DNA from: an uncultured Lachnospiraceae bacterium
GTDB lineage: Bacteria; Bacillota; Clostridia; Lachnospirales; Lachnospiraceae
Reading direction: 5' to 3'
Length of the DNA: 13,188 nucleotides
Assembly (NCBI GenBank): GCA_946183625.1
Contig: CAMHCL010000035.1
Coordinates: 1-13,188, forward strand
The notes beneath the pieces were generated by a model. That model was not told the origin of the DNA and did no database searches. It was given only the letters and a program-made list of their open reading frames with translations. The stretch's first letter is position 1, and the number at the start of each line of letters is the position of its first letter. Positions 1-8,337 of this stretch are shown in pieces. Both the position numbers and the translations under genes were made by a program.

Positions 1-46
1 TCCCCTTAAGTAGATTTTGGTTATTTACCTTGTCTACTTAAGGGGA
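1..46. repeat. Perfect 14-bp inverted repeat (hairpin) at the left edge
   Basis: Arm 1-14 (TCCCCTTAAGTAGA) is exactly complementary to arm 33-46 (TCTACTTAAGGGGA), with an 18-nt AT-rich loop at 15-32. Each arm also contains the self-complementary hexamer CTTAAG. The element lies 63 bp past the stop codon of the minus-strand gene at 110-748, so it could be that gene's transcription terminator. A U-tract for the minus-strand reading would fall left of position 1 and cannot be seen. Read on the plus strand it is followed by ATCATATCATCATT, which is not a U-tract. A longer dispersed palindromic repeat cut by the window edge is the other possibility. Confidence 0.6.
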
Positions 47-109
47 ATCATATCATCATTAGAAATCCGAACCGTCCGCTCTTTAATTACATATTTGCGA
101 ATAGAATTA

Positions 110-748
110 TTATCTGATGTTTGAAATTCCTCCGGCTGATACCAGACCGTCGAGTTTTATTCCTGCACTGCAAAGTGGGCACTCATGGGACGGATATGAC
201 TCATAGCCTTCGATATCATTAGAATGGAAGATAGAGTGAACCTCATGTCCCTGAACGGAATCAGTAGCACTGAAGATAGAAGATATACCGGCAATCTTGC
301 CACCATAATACTCGATACATTCGAGAGCCTTCTCAATAGTATGTCCTGTAGATGCTGTTGCCAGGAGAAGCAGTACATTTTTATTATAGATCATCGGTAT
401 AACGTTATCCTTAAATGTAAGCTGTCCTACTGCATTTACCTCAGGCGTTGTTACATACATGGTGCCGTGCTGATTCATACACATGATTCCTGATGTGGTA
501 AGCTCGTCAGCAAGGTATGCACCTACTACCTGAGTATTATCCATACATACGATGGCATCAACAACGGTTGTAGCCAGATATTCAGAAGCCATGGATTTAG
601 CAACGGCTCTTGCCTCGCTTGCTCTGGCCTTGAGCATTGTTATATCGATATAATGTGTGATATGAGAGGATGTAGTAGCAAAGTGTCCCTGAGCTACTGT
701 TAATCTGATTAGATTGTTGTAATTAGAACTGATTTTGTAAGTTTGCAT
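110..748 (-). CDS. Orotate phosphoribosyltransferase-like protein (type I PRTase fold, degenerate PRPP loop)
   Basis: This 212-residue protein resembles the phosphoribosyltransferases usually annotated as orotate phosphoribosyltransferase in Lachnospiraceae. Visible features are an N-terminal segment with GHFATTSSHITHYID (about 21-35), a hydrophobic strand with VVDAIVCMD (62-70), and NVLLLLATASTGHT at 124-137 in the place of the PRPP-binding loop. In canonical type I enzymes that loop carries two adjacent acidic residues before the TTG turn; here Leu129 and Ala130 occupy those positions, while the STGHT turn is kept. A CPLC pair (Cys190, Cys193) near the C terminus could bind metal. The start at 748 is supported by an AGGGGGA Shine-Dalgarno 6 nt upstream. 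No other pyr gene is next to it, and it is transcribed away from the addB operon. The family match is from memory of related sequences. Catalytic activity is doubtful given the loop; a ligand-binding or regulatory role is equally possible. Confidence 0.75.
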   Translation of the reverse strand: MQTYKISSNYNNLIRLTVAQGHFATTSSHITHYIDITMLKARASEARAVAKSMASEYLATTVVDAIVCMDNTQVVGAYLADELTTSGIMCMNQHGTMYVTTPEVNAVGQLTFKDNVIPMIYNKNVLLLLATASTGHTIEKALECIEYYGGKIAGISSIFSATDSVQGHEVHSIFHSNDIEGYESYPSHECPLCSAGIKLDGLVSAGGISNIR

Positions 749-754
749 TATTAG

Positions 755-761
755 TCCCCCT
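755..761 (-). promoter_or_regulatory. Ribosome binding site of the phosphoribosyltransferase-like gene
   Basis: On the minus strand this reads AGGGGGA, a strong purine-rich Shine-Dalgarno sequence, 6 nt before the ATG at 748-746. It decides the start codon. Confidence 0.7.
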
Positions 762-793
762 TTTTTTAATTACAAATGCTTCAAAACATTGTA

Positions 794-803
794 AACTATA
801 GTT
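794..803. promoter_or_regulatory. 10-bp palindrome AACTATAGTT at the divergent promoter (possible operator)
   Basis: The sequence is a perfect palindrome lying at the predicted minus-strand transcription start, in the intergenic region shared with addB. The 11-mer ACTATAGTTAA that begins inside it (795-805) recurs at 8313-8323 upstream of queF. The location would suit a repressor site, but an AT-rich 10-bp palindrome can arise by chance, so this is only a candidate. Confidence 0.2.
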
Positions 804-804
804 A

Positions 805-833
805 ATTATACTTTTTCTATTAAAGTATTACAA
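805..833 (-). promoter_or_regulatory. Sigma-A type promoter for the phosphoribosyltransferase-like gene
   Basis: Reading the minus strand, TTGTAA at 833-828 (4 of 6 to the -35 consensus) is followed by exactly 17 nt and a perfect TATAAT at 810-805. Transcription would start near 798 and give a leader of about 50 nt ahead of the gene starting at 748. Spacing, the perfect -10 and the fitting Shine-Dalgarno downstream make this the clearest promoter in the window. I could not assign an equally good plus-strand promoter for addB in the same intergenic region. Confidence 0.6.
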
Positions 834-857
834 GTGAAATGTACCATATGAATAAAT

Positions 858-864
858 AAGGAGA
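858..864 (+). promoter_or_regulatory. Ribosome binding site of addB
   Basis: AAGGAGA lies 10 nt before the ATG at 875 and fixes that codon as the addB start. Confidence 0.7.
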
Positions 865-874
865 GCCAAAGCTT

Positions 875-3800
875 ATGAGTTCTGCATACGAGATTTTAGT
901 AGGTCCTTCGGGTTCCGGAAAGTCATATGATCTATATAAAATGCTTCTGACAGAAGCAGATCAAAATCCAGATAAAAAGTACATGTTTATAGTGCCTGAA
1001 CAGGTGTCTCTTGTAGTTCTGAAAAAACTGGTAGAGATGAATAAGGCGATGTTTGATAAACCTGGTTTTATGAACATAGATATCATAGGATTCAACAGGT
1101 TTAGTTATCGCGTTTTTGAAGAATATGGGATAAGAGAAGAGACGATTCTTGATGAGTATGAGAAGAGCATGCTCATCAGAGTTGTTGCAGGTGAAAATAA
1201 GGATAAGCTGAGAGTTTATAAGAATAGTATTGATAAGCAGGGCTTTATCAGTGATATGAAGGCTATGATATCTGAACTTATAACCTACAACATAGATCCT
1301 GGAGATATTGCTTTGATCTCTGATAATATCGAGAAGGACGGGAAAATAACCCTTGCAGCCAAGATGGCTGATGTTGCGCTTATCTATGGTGGGTTTATGG
1401 ACAAGCTTAGGGAGCTGGGAAGTGGCATTACCGAAGAGAGACTTAAGAAATTAAGGACTGTTCTTGGCGAGAATAAACCTTGCAAGCTGACGGATGGAAC
1501 GGTATTTGTCTTCGATGAATTTCGAAGCTTCTCCCCTGATCAGCTGTCAATAATTGAGGCTCTTTCTCACAGAGCAGATAAGATGATCTTCAGTATTACT
1601 ATAGAAACTGGTTATATCAGAAATGGTATTAGTGCCAGTGAATATGATCTGTTCTATCAGAGCTCTGAAACTCTTAAGGAACTAAAGCTGTCTCTGGGAT
1701 CTAATCCGAAGGTCATCTATAAAGAGAGAAAAGATGGAGAAATCGACGAGCTTAAATTCCTGGAGAGAAATGTATTCCGTTTTCCTATCAAGGAATATGA
1801 TGGTGAATATGATGGAAAGCTGGAACTCTGGAAAAATGAGAACAGAGAAACAGAGATAAGAAGAGTGGCAGAGGATATAGCAAACCGTGTTAAGAATGGT
1901 ATGCGATACAGAGATTTCGCTATAGTAACAGGCGATATGGACGCCTTTACTGAGTACGGCGAAGATATATTCAGAAGCTATGGAATACCACTTTTCAAGG
2001 ATAAATCCAAGGTATTTACAAGTAATCCGTATGTTGAAGGAATACATAGATTATGCAGCATAATTGACAAGGACTTCGATTATGAAAGTGTATTCGGTTT
2101 CCTGAAATGTCAGCTGGACACAGGTATAAGTGTTGATAATGTTGAACTTCTGGAAAACTATGTACTGGCACATGGTATAAGAGGACGCAGGATATGGAAT
2201 TATAAGATACGAAGCAGGTCGAAGGATGTGCCTGATGATGTAATTGAAAGACTTGCCCTCTGTGACAGCGCCCGTGAAAGATTCATGTATATCATGGGAC
2301 CTATGCTGAAACTGAAGAAGGTTAATACAGTTAAGACATATATAGCTGCCCTCAGGGAGTGTATAGGAAGTGACAGGCTAAATTACAGAGAGAGTATCAA
2401 ATGTGCAAAAGAATACATGCATGAACTGGGCAGATATGATCAGGAAAGAGTCATGATAAGACTCTATGATCTTATTGACGAAGTGCTAAATAGGACAGAA
2501 GAATTCATGGGAAGCATGGAGATGTCTATTCATGAATTTTCCGTAATTCTCAGGATGGGTATGAATGAGATATCAATAGGTATCATCCCGCCTACGCTGG
2601 ATTCATGTATAATTGGTGAGACTGCCAGATCCAGATTCGGATTTGTTTCTACAGTATATTTTATAAATATGAATGAGGGAGTTATTCCGAGCCGGTTCAA
2701 TCTGAAGAGGCTTATGTCTGAAAAAGACAGAGATTACGTGGCAGAGAAGCTTTCAAATATCAATAAACATCTGGGAATGAATGCTTTTGGAAGAAGTATG
2801 GGAGAGCTTTTCTCCATATATCTGCTGTTGTCTAAACCGACAGAGAGACTGGTACTGTCCTATATAGAGGTTGATGTAGATGGTTCTGTTATAGAGCCTT
2901 CCTTCGTCATAGGCAGAATAAAGAGACTGTTCCCTGAACTGAAGACCAGGACAGCTGAGATAGGTTTTGAAAATGGAACCTGGGAATCGGATGCACCGGT
3001 GGTCATCAGTAAGTTGAGAGAAGCTAAAGAGGGTGTTGAGCCTTCTGATGAGGATATCCGCAAGATGGCAGAATTCATCAGCTTCCATCAGGACAGGTTT
3101 AATTCTGCCATGATAAGCAATGCTGTATTTTACGAGAACAAGCCTAAGGATATAAGCAAAGCTGTTATGGATGACCTGAATCTCCAGATATCTGTATCCA
3201 AGGTTGAAACCTATGCCAGATGTCCATACAGCTATTATCTGAGATATATACTGGGTCTGAGAGACAGAGATCAGTCAGAGGCAGATGGACTGCTCATAGG
3301 AAATATAGTTCATAATGTACTGGAACTTACAGTTCGTGATGTACAGGAGAAGTATGGTAATGACTGGACGGCTGTAGATGATCTGATGCTTGAAGATATG
3401 GCAATGGATCATCTCAGGGATGCATTTGCTGAGAAGTACGAAGTGTTCGGTGATGATGATATAGTTGTTAAGGATATCTATCCATACCTCAGCAATAAGA
3501 ATAAATCCATGTATAACAATTTTGCCGATATGGCTAAGAAGAATATAAGGATCATAAAATATCATATAAATGCCGGTAATATGAAGCCTCTTGCCGAGGA
3601 GCAGGATTTCAGCGCAACACTGGATATCAGTAAGGCTGATGGAAGTACTATGCCTCTTGTTATAAATGGTAAGATCGACAGGATTGATTCTTATACCGAG
3701 GATGGCAAGACCTATATAAGGATCATAGACTATAAAACCGGTAATGGTACATTTAGCATGGAGGATATCGATTATGGAATGAAGGTCCAGCTTACTACCT

Positions 3801-4474
3801 ACATGGACATAATCGTTGATATCATGAAGGCTAAACTGGGCAAGGATGCAGTGGTTCCGGAGGGTATGTATTATTACAAGGTGGAAAATCCTATAATAGA
3901 GCTTTCCAGCATTTCCGGGAAATATATAACTGAACATGGCGGAACCCTGGAAGCGGCAGTTGAGGCAAAATATAGGGAGAACTTTAAGATGAGCGGCCCT
4001 TCTAATTATGATCCTGTAGTAGCTGATGCTGACAAGCTTCATGGTAATCTGAATATACAGGAAGCTGGAGTTGTAAATGCTGTGGGTGAGATTGGAAAAG
4101 GTGTCATCATTCCTGTAAAAACCACTGGTGGCGGTTTTTCAAAGAATACCCTTCTTCTTGGTAGTGATGATATGGAAAATCTCTGTAATTACTCCACTTC
4201 GGTCGTGAAGACAACGGCAGAGGAAATAGTTTCCGGCCGTATTCCAAAAAGCCCTGTGGCAGGAGCAATCGGAAAAGAAGCAACACAGTGCGCTTATTGT
4301 GATTTCAGAGAGGCCTGCAGATATTACTCCAAGTATTCCGGACCATATCGCAGAATTAAATCTAAGATATATAAAACAAGAGAAGAAGTTGAGGAAACCA
4401 TAAGAAAATCAGATAAGACTGACTTTAAAGATTCTAGATTTGTGGATAGAAAAAAGGAAAAGAAAAATGGCTAA
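875..4474 (+). CDS. addB: ATP-dependent helicase/nuclease subunit B (AddB)
   Basis: AddB partners AddA in the cytoplasmic helicase-nuclease that unwinds and resects double-strand DNA ends to load RecA; its nuclease domain degrades one of the two strands. The protein has 1199 residues, near the usual size of about 1150-1170. A Walker A motif GPSGSGKS sits at residues 10-17. The C-terminal RecB-type nuclease shows GNIVHNVLE with His813, GKIDRID with Asp935, and IIDYKTG with Asp952 and Lys954. An Fe-S cluster signature brackets the nuclease: Cys783 (ARCPYSYYLRY), then Cys1139, Cys1142 and Cys1148 in CAYCDFREAC. This is the C-x(n)-C-x2-C-x5-C arrangement described for the Bacillus subtilis enzyme, so both the nuclease and the cluster look intact. 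As in the family, the other helicase motifs are weak. The last 8 nt overlap the start of addA. A 12-bp tandem repeat gives EYDGEYDG at residues 307-314. Confidence 0.95.
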   Translation: MSSAYEILVGPSGSGKSYDLYKMLLTEADQNPDKKYMFIVPEQVSLVVLKKLVEMNKAMFDKPGFMNIDIIGFNRFSYRVFEEYGIREETILDEYEKSMLIRVVAGENKDKLRVYKNSIDKQGFISDMKAMISELITYNIDPGDIALISDNIEKDGKITLAAKMADVALIYGGFMDKLRELGSGITEERLKKLRTVLGENKPCKLTDGTVFVFDEFRSFSPDQLSIIEALSHRADKMIFSITIETGYIRNGISASEYDLFYQSSETLKELKLSLGSNPKVIYKERKDGEIDELKFLERNVFRFPIKEYDGEYDGKLELWKNENRETEIRRVAEDIANRVKNGMRYRDFAIVTGDMDAFTEYGEDIFRSYGIPLFKDKSKVFTSNPYVEGIHRLCSIIDKDFDYESVFGFLKCQLDTGISVDNVELLENYVLAHGIRGRRIWNYKIRSRSKDVPDDVIERLALCDSARERFMYIMGPMLKLKKVNTVKTYIAALRECIGSDRLNYRESIKCAKEYMHELGRYDQERVMIRLYDLIDEVLNRTEEFMGSMEMSIHEFSVILRMGMNEISIGIIPPTLDSCIIGETARSRFGFVSTVYFINMNEGVIPSRFNLKRLMSEKDRDYVAEKLSNINKHLGMNAFGRSMGELFSIYLLLSKPTERLVLSYIEVDVDGSVIEPSFVIGRIKRLFPELKTRTAEIGFENGTWESDAPVVISKLREAKEGVEPSDEDIRKMAEFISFHQDRFNSAMISNAVFYENKPKDISKAVMDDLNLQISVSKVETYARCPYSYYLRYILGLRDRDQSEADGLLIGNIVHNVLELTVRDVQEKYGNDWTAVDDLMLEDMAMDHLRDAFAEKYEVFGDDDIVVKDIYPYLSNKNKSMYNNFADMAKKNIRIIKYHINAGNMKPLAEEQDFSATLDISKADGSTMPLVINGKIDRIDSYTEDGKTYIRIIDYKTGNGTFSMEDIDYGMKVQLTTYMDIIVDIMKAKLGKDAVVPEGMYYYKVENPIIELSSISGKYITEHGGTLEAAVEAKYRENFKMSGPSNYDPVVADADKLHGNLNIQEAGVVNAVGEIGKGVIIPVKTTGGGFSKNTLLLGSDDMENLCNYSTSVVKTTAEEIVSGRIPKSPVAGAIGKEATQCAYCDFREACRYYSKYSGPYRRIKSKIYKTREEVEETIRKSDKTDFKDSRFVDRKKEKKNG

Positions 4475-7400
4475 ATGGAATGTTAAACAACAGGAAATAC
4501 TTGATAGCCTGGGGATAGATAAGAGCATACTTGTTTCGGCAGCAGCAGGTTCAGGTAAGACCGCTGTTCTTGTTGAACGAATAATTGAGACAGTAGAACA
4601 GGGGAAGGCCGGAATAGATGAGATCCTTGTGGTTACATTTACCAAGGCAGCGGCTGGACAGATGCGTAAGAAGATCATCACCAAGCTTGAGGACAAGGCT
4701 TCTGAATCCAGAGATGGTTATATCATAAAACAGATGTCTCTCGCCGACAGAGCTGACATAATGACAATTGACAGTTTCTGTAACAGAGTCGTTAAGGAGA
4801 ATTTCAACAAGGTGGATATAGATACATCCTTTGAAATTCTGGCAGGAGAAGAGAGCATAATTCTAAAGAGTGATATCCTGGATGAAGTTCTTGAGGATTA
4901 TTATGATAAGAATCCAAAGTTCGATGAGCTGTCACATTTTATAATGGGAAATGCCATTGGATTTGAGAAAGTAAAGGATATAATATTCTCTATCTATAAT
5001 GTATCAGCCTCCTATGCTGATCCGAAGAAGTGGATAGAAAATGCTAAGATTCCTGAAGACCTTCAAACGGATGATGATTTTATAAATTATATATCTGGCA
5101 CAGAGTGGCTGAAGGGCTATATTTCGGGTAAAAAGCAGTATGCTCTGGCGACCATGAGAGCTATAGATATGCTGATAGAGAAGTACAGCGATGTAGTTCA
5201 AAATGATACAGATTCTAAAAAAATTGATGTGGCTCAGAAGATTATCCTGCTGCTTTCTGCAGACAGAGAGATCATAGAGAAGGTTGCAGAAGCTGAGAAC
5301 CTGAATGGAGTGGCATCAGCGATGGATGCTAAATGGGGAAGGCTCACGTCTGGAATCGACAGGACATTTGATGAACGGGCCAAGGAAGAGATATCAAAGC
5401 TCAGAGACAGATATAAGAAGGATCTGAAGAATATCCCTGACATTGATACTCTGATCGAGGAACTCAGGTCCAGCAGGCCATATTTAAATGTACTGCTGGA
5501 GATCACTCTGGTTTTCTATGACAGACTTCTTGAGGAGAAGAAGCTGAACCGTACGTTTGAGTTTAGTGATATATCACATTTCGCATATCAGATACTCTAC
5601 GATCCGGAAACTGATGGACCTTCGGATGTGGCTAAGAGGCTTTCTGAGGGCTATAAGTACATTTATATAGATGAGTACCAGGATGGTAATGATCTGCAGG
5701 AAAATGTTCTGTCCATGGTTGCCAGAAGAGATGATGATGGCAATATTAATAATATGTTCATGGTTGGCGATGTGAAGCAGAGTATCTATGGCTTCCGTAT
5801 GGCAAGACCGGAGATATTTATTGATAAAGCCATGCTGTTTTCTGAAGACGAGGACAAGGGAATCCTGCTGGGCCTTAACATGAATTACAGGTCCAGAGGG
5901 ACTATTCTTGATGCAACTAATTTTGTGTTCAAAACTATTTTTACAAAGCAGTTCAGCGGAATGGCTTATGATGATGAGGTGGCTCTTCATGTGCCTGACG
6001 AGGATGCATATAAGAATAATTATCCGGACAGCGATTTAAATGTCGGTGGAATTCCTGAACTTATATGTATAGATAATGATCCTAAGGAAATGGTAGTTGA
6101 TGGTGAGGATTATTTCGGAAAGAATGATGGCAGAGACGAGCCTGGTGGTGAATCGGAGGAGGCAGATGATGACTCTTCAGAGGGAGCTGCGGTTTTTGAG
6201 GATTTCGTAAATCGTGAGCTGGAGGCACATGTTATTGGTGATAAGATCCTTGAGATAGTAAATGGTGATCCGGATAAGGGCATAGAGCCGACATACATTT
6301 TAAATGAGGAATATGACGAAGGGATTCCTGAATCAGATACAAATCCTAGATACAGGAGAGCGACCTATGGCGATATAGTCATACTTCAGAGAACAATAAG
6401 AAATAGTAATGGAATGGTGGCTGTCTATGAGGACAAGGGCATTCCGGTAAGAGTAGATAATTCTACAGGCTATTTCGATGCTATAGAGGTTATGACTATT
6501 CTTGCTATGTTAAAATGTGTGGATAACTCGAAACAGGATATCCCATATGCATCAGTTCTTCTATCTAATTTTGGTGGAATTAATGAGGAAGAGCTTGCAA
6601 AGGTTATTACCAGGACACAGAAATTCAAGGGTAATTTTAAGGACAGATGTCAGCAGTTCATAGATTCTTACTGGGATGAAGAAGATGAGTATTCAGAATT
6701 GCATGAGATAAGTGTTAAGCTATCCAGAGTCAATGAATATATAAATAAGTGGAAGAAGATATGTCCATATATATCTGTATCTGAACTTATAGGTATGATA
6801 GTTAAGGATACAGGACTGGATCTTTTTGTTGCTGCCATGCCACATGGACAGAAGCGTATGGCGAACTTAAGTAAAATGAGGCTCATGGCTGAACAGAATG
6901 GTGGAAGCCTGTCTTATTTCCTTAAGTTTATTGATAAATGTCGTATACATGAACTTGATACTGGTGAGGCTTCGGCCAGTCAGGATTCCGGAAATGAAGT
7001 ACGTATTACAAGTATCCATTCCAGCAAGGGTCTGGAATATCCTATAGTTATCGTTGCAAGACTTGGTGACCAGATCAAGACTCCTGACAGACAGGGAAAT
7101 GTGCAGGTATCAGGAGACTATGGCGTATCCATGAATCCTATAAGCGAGATAAATGGATACAGAGTCAGAAAATCCGGCAAGAAGCAGAAGCTGGTTGGAG
7201 AGCTGACTCTTAAGAAGGCGAAGGTGGAAGAGACTAGACTTCTCTACGTTGCCATGACAAGAGCGAAGGAGAAGCTTATCCTGGTGGGTAATACTAAGCT
7301 GAAGGATGTTGAAAAGGCATTTGAGAGAAGAGGCGATTATGATGAACTGATAGGTTCTAAATCACTTCTGGAATATCTTATGATCGCTCTGTCTCAGCCT

Positions 7401-8273
7401 GGAGTTGAGAAGTATTTCAATCTTAAGGTGATAAATAAGACAGAGATCATAGCGAAGCTGACTAAGGAAGAGAAGAAGAAGGCTGGTTCGGATAATGATA
7501 AGCTGAACGATACATTTGACCGTATCGGAAATATAATGATGAATCTGGATGAAGAGAATCCTTATTCCTTTGAATATCCGCATTGGTTTGCTACGAAGCT
7601 TCCTTCGTCATTATCTGTATCACAGGTGAAGCATGCCGAGATGGAGAAGCTGCATGAGGATGAAGGTAAAACAGCTCATGAGACCGCCAGTGTTAAGCAG
7701 GAAGATAATGAGGATGCAAAAGAAACTGCTCGTGCAAGAGCGGCAATTCGTGGTACAATAATCCACAGCATAATGGAGCATCTGGATTTCAGCAAGGTAG
7801 ATTCTATGCAGGATCTGAAGGATGAGGCTGACAGGATACTTGAGACCAGTATCTTTACTCCGGAGGAGAGGGCGGCCTACGATACGAAGCTTCTGCTGAC
7901 TATATTCAGCAAGGATGAAGAATCTATCTTTATGAGAATGAAGAGAGCAGAGGAGAGAGGTGAACTCTTCAGAGAGAGGCAGTTTATAGCCGGACTGGAA
8001 TATAAGGATATTCCGGGATATGACGAGATCACTGAAGAAGATATGGCTATGATCCAGGGTATCATAGATGCTTATTTTTATGAGGGGGACGACATCGTCC
8101 TTGTAGATTATAAGACTGATAATGTGCCAGATGGCCACGCGCTGGTGGACAGATATAAGGCACAGATGAAGCTTTACCGCACAGTGTTGGAGAAGCTGAC
8201 CGGCAGGAAGGTTTCAGATATAATTCTCTATTCCTTCAGATGGGGAGAGGTGCATTGTCTGGATGAATGCTGA
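4467..8273 (+). CDS. addA: ATP-dependent helicase/nuclease subunit A (AddA)
   Basis: AddA is the UvrD/RecB-type 3'-5' helicase and second nuclease of the AddAB complex. From the ATG at 4467 it has 1268 residues. The motifs appear in order: I AAAGSGKT (25-32), Ia VTFTKAAAGQMR (56-67), II DEYQD (402-406), III GDVKQSIYGFR (434-444), IV NYRS (473-476), V SIHSSKGLEYP (849-859) and VI RLLYVAMTRA (924-933). The C-terminal nuclease has IIHSIMEH with His1100, GIIDAY with Asp1201, and VDYKTD with Asp1214 and Lys1216. All key residues are present. An acidic low-complexity linker at about 536-572 precedes the ELEAHVIGDKI helix. Motif II is followed by GND where TN is usual. A TTG in frame at 4440 would add nine residues, but the ATG has an AAGGA 8 nt upstream inside the addB end and gives the family's expected N terminus, so I chose it. 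It overlaps addB by 8 nt, which fits coupled 1:1 synthesis. Confidence 0.95.
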   Translation: MAKWNVKQQEILDSLGIDKSILVSAAAGSGKTAVLVERIIETVEQGKAGIDEILVVTFTKAAAGQMRKKIITKLEDKASESRDGYIIKQMSLADRADIMTIDSFCNRVVKENFNKVDIDTSFEILAGEESIILKSDILDEVLEDYYDKNPKFDELSHFIMGNAIGFEKVKDIIFSIYNVSASYADPKKWIENAKIPEDLQTDDDFINYISGTEWLKGYISGKKQYALATMRAIDMLIEKYSDVVQNDTDSKKIDVAQKIILLLSADREIIEKVAEAENLNGVASAMDAKWGRLTSGIDRTFDERAKEEISKLRDRYKKDLKNIPDIDTLIEELRSSRPYLNVLLEITLVFYDRLLEEKKLNRTFEFSDISHFAYQILYDPETDGPSDVAKRLSEGYKYIYIDEYQDGNDLQENVLSMVARRDDDGNINNMFMVGDVKQSIYGFRMARPEIFIDKAMLFSEDEDKGILLGLNMNYRSRGTILDATNFVFKTIFTKQFSGMAYDDEVALHVPDEDAYKNNYPDSDLNVGGIPELICIDNDPKEMVVDGEDYFGKNDGRDEPGGESEEADDDSSEGAAVFEDFVNRELEAHVIGDKILEIVNGDPDKGIEPTYILNEEYDEGIPESDTNPRYRRATYGDIVILQRTIRNSNGMVAVYEDKGIPVRVDNSTGYFDAIEVMTILAMLKCVDNSKQDIPYASVLLSNFGGINEEELAKVITRTQKFKGNFKDRCQQFIDSYWDEEDEYSELHEISVKLSRVNEYINKWKKICPYISVSELIGMIVKDTGLDLFVAAMPHGQKRMANLSKMRLMAEQNGGSLSYFLKFIDKCRIHELDTGEASASQDSGNEVRITSIHSSKGLEYPIVIVARLGDQIKTPDRQGNVQVSGDYGVSMNPISEINGYRVRKSGKKQKLVGELTLKKAKVEETRLLYVAMTRAKEKLILVGNTKLKDVEKAFERRGDYDELIGSKSLLEYLMIALSQPGVEKYFNLKVINKTEIIAKLTKEEKKKAGSDNDKLNDTFDRIGNIMMNLDEENPYSFEYPHWFATKLPSSLSVSQVKHAEMEKLHEDEGKTAHETASVKQEDNEDAKETARARAAIRGTIIHSIMEHLDFSKVDSMQDLKDEADRILETSIFTPEERAAYDTKLLLTIFSKDEESIFMRMKRAEERGELFRERQFIAGLEYKDIPGYDEITEEDMAMIQGIIDAYFYEGDDIVLVDYKTDNVPDGHALVDRYKAQMKLYRTVLEKLTGRKVSDIILYSFRWGEVHCLDEC

Positions 8274-8337
8274 TGACTGTGGGCACTTCGGTTTTGAGAT
8301 ATTGTTAAATTTACTATAGTTAAAAAGGAGAATTATC
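8274..8337 (+). promoter_or_regulatory. addA-queF intergenic gap with the queF ribosome binding site
   Basis: The 64-bp gap carries AAGGAG at 8325-8330, 7 nt before the queF ATG, and the element ACTATAGTTAA at 8313-8323 that also occurs upstream of addB. No terminator hairpin is visible. I looked for a preQ1 riboswitch, which often controls queuosine genes, and found no recognisable pattern of one. queF is therefore most simply read from the addBA transcript. Confidence 0.5.

Noticed and set aside
33..60. Intrinsic terminator on the plus strand from the left-edge hairpin
   Set aside because: The hairpin's plus-strand exit is ATCATATCATCATT, which has no U-tract; only a minus-strand terminator remains possible.
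224..493. 89-codon plus-strand frame antisense to the phosphoribosyltransferase gene
   Set aside because: It has no ribosome binding site or recognisable product, and lies wholly within a well-supported minus-strand gene.
749..874. Plus-strand promoter for addB
   Set aside because: TTGTAA at 789-794 and TATACT at 807-812 are only 12 nt apart, and no other pair had good spacing and sequence, so none was called although one must exist nearby.
3275..4042. Long minus-strand open frame (255 codons) opposite addB
   Set aside because: It covers the conserved AddB nuclease domain, its translation has no domain-like features, and it is a by-product of AddB codon use. The same holds for the other minus-strand frames opposite addA, folC and downstream genes.
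4440..4466. In-frame TTG start that would extend AddA by nine residues
   Set aside because: It has no Shine-Dalgarno at a proper distance, whereas the ATG at 4467 has AAGGA upstream and gives the usual AddA N terminus.
8294..8320. Promoter-like TTGAGA-N15-TATAGT upstream of queF
   Set aside because: The spacer is short, and transcription would start at about 8327, inside the Shine-Dalgarno, leaving no usable leader.
8274..8337. preQ1 riboswitch upstream of queF
   Set aside because: The gap shows no recognisable preQ1-I pattern (hairpin with an A-rich tail pairing into the loop) and no terminator or sequestering hairpin over the ribosome binding site.
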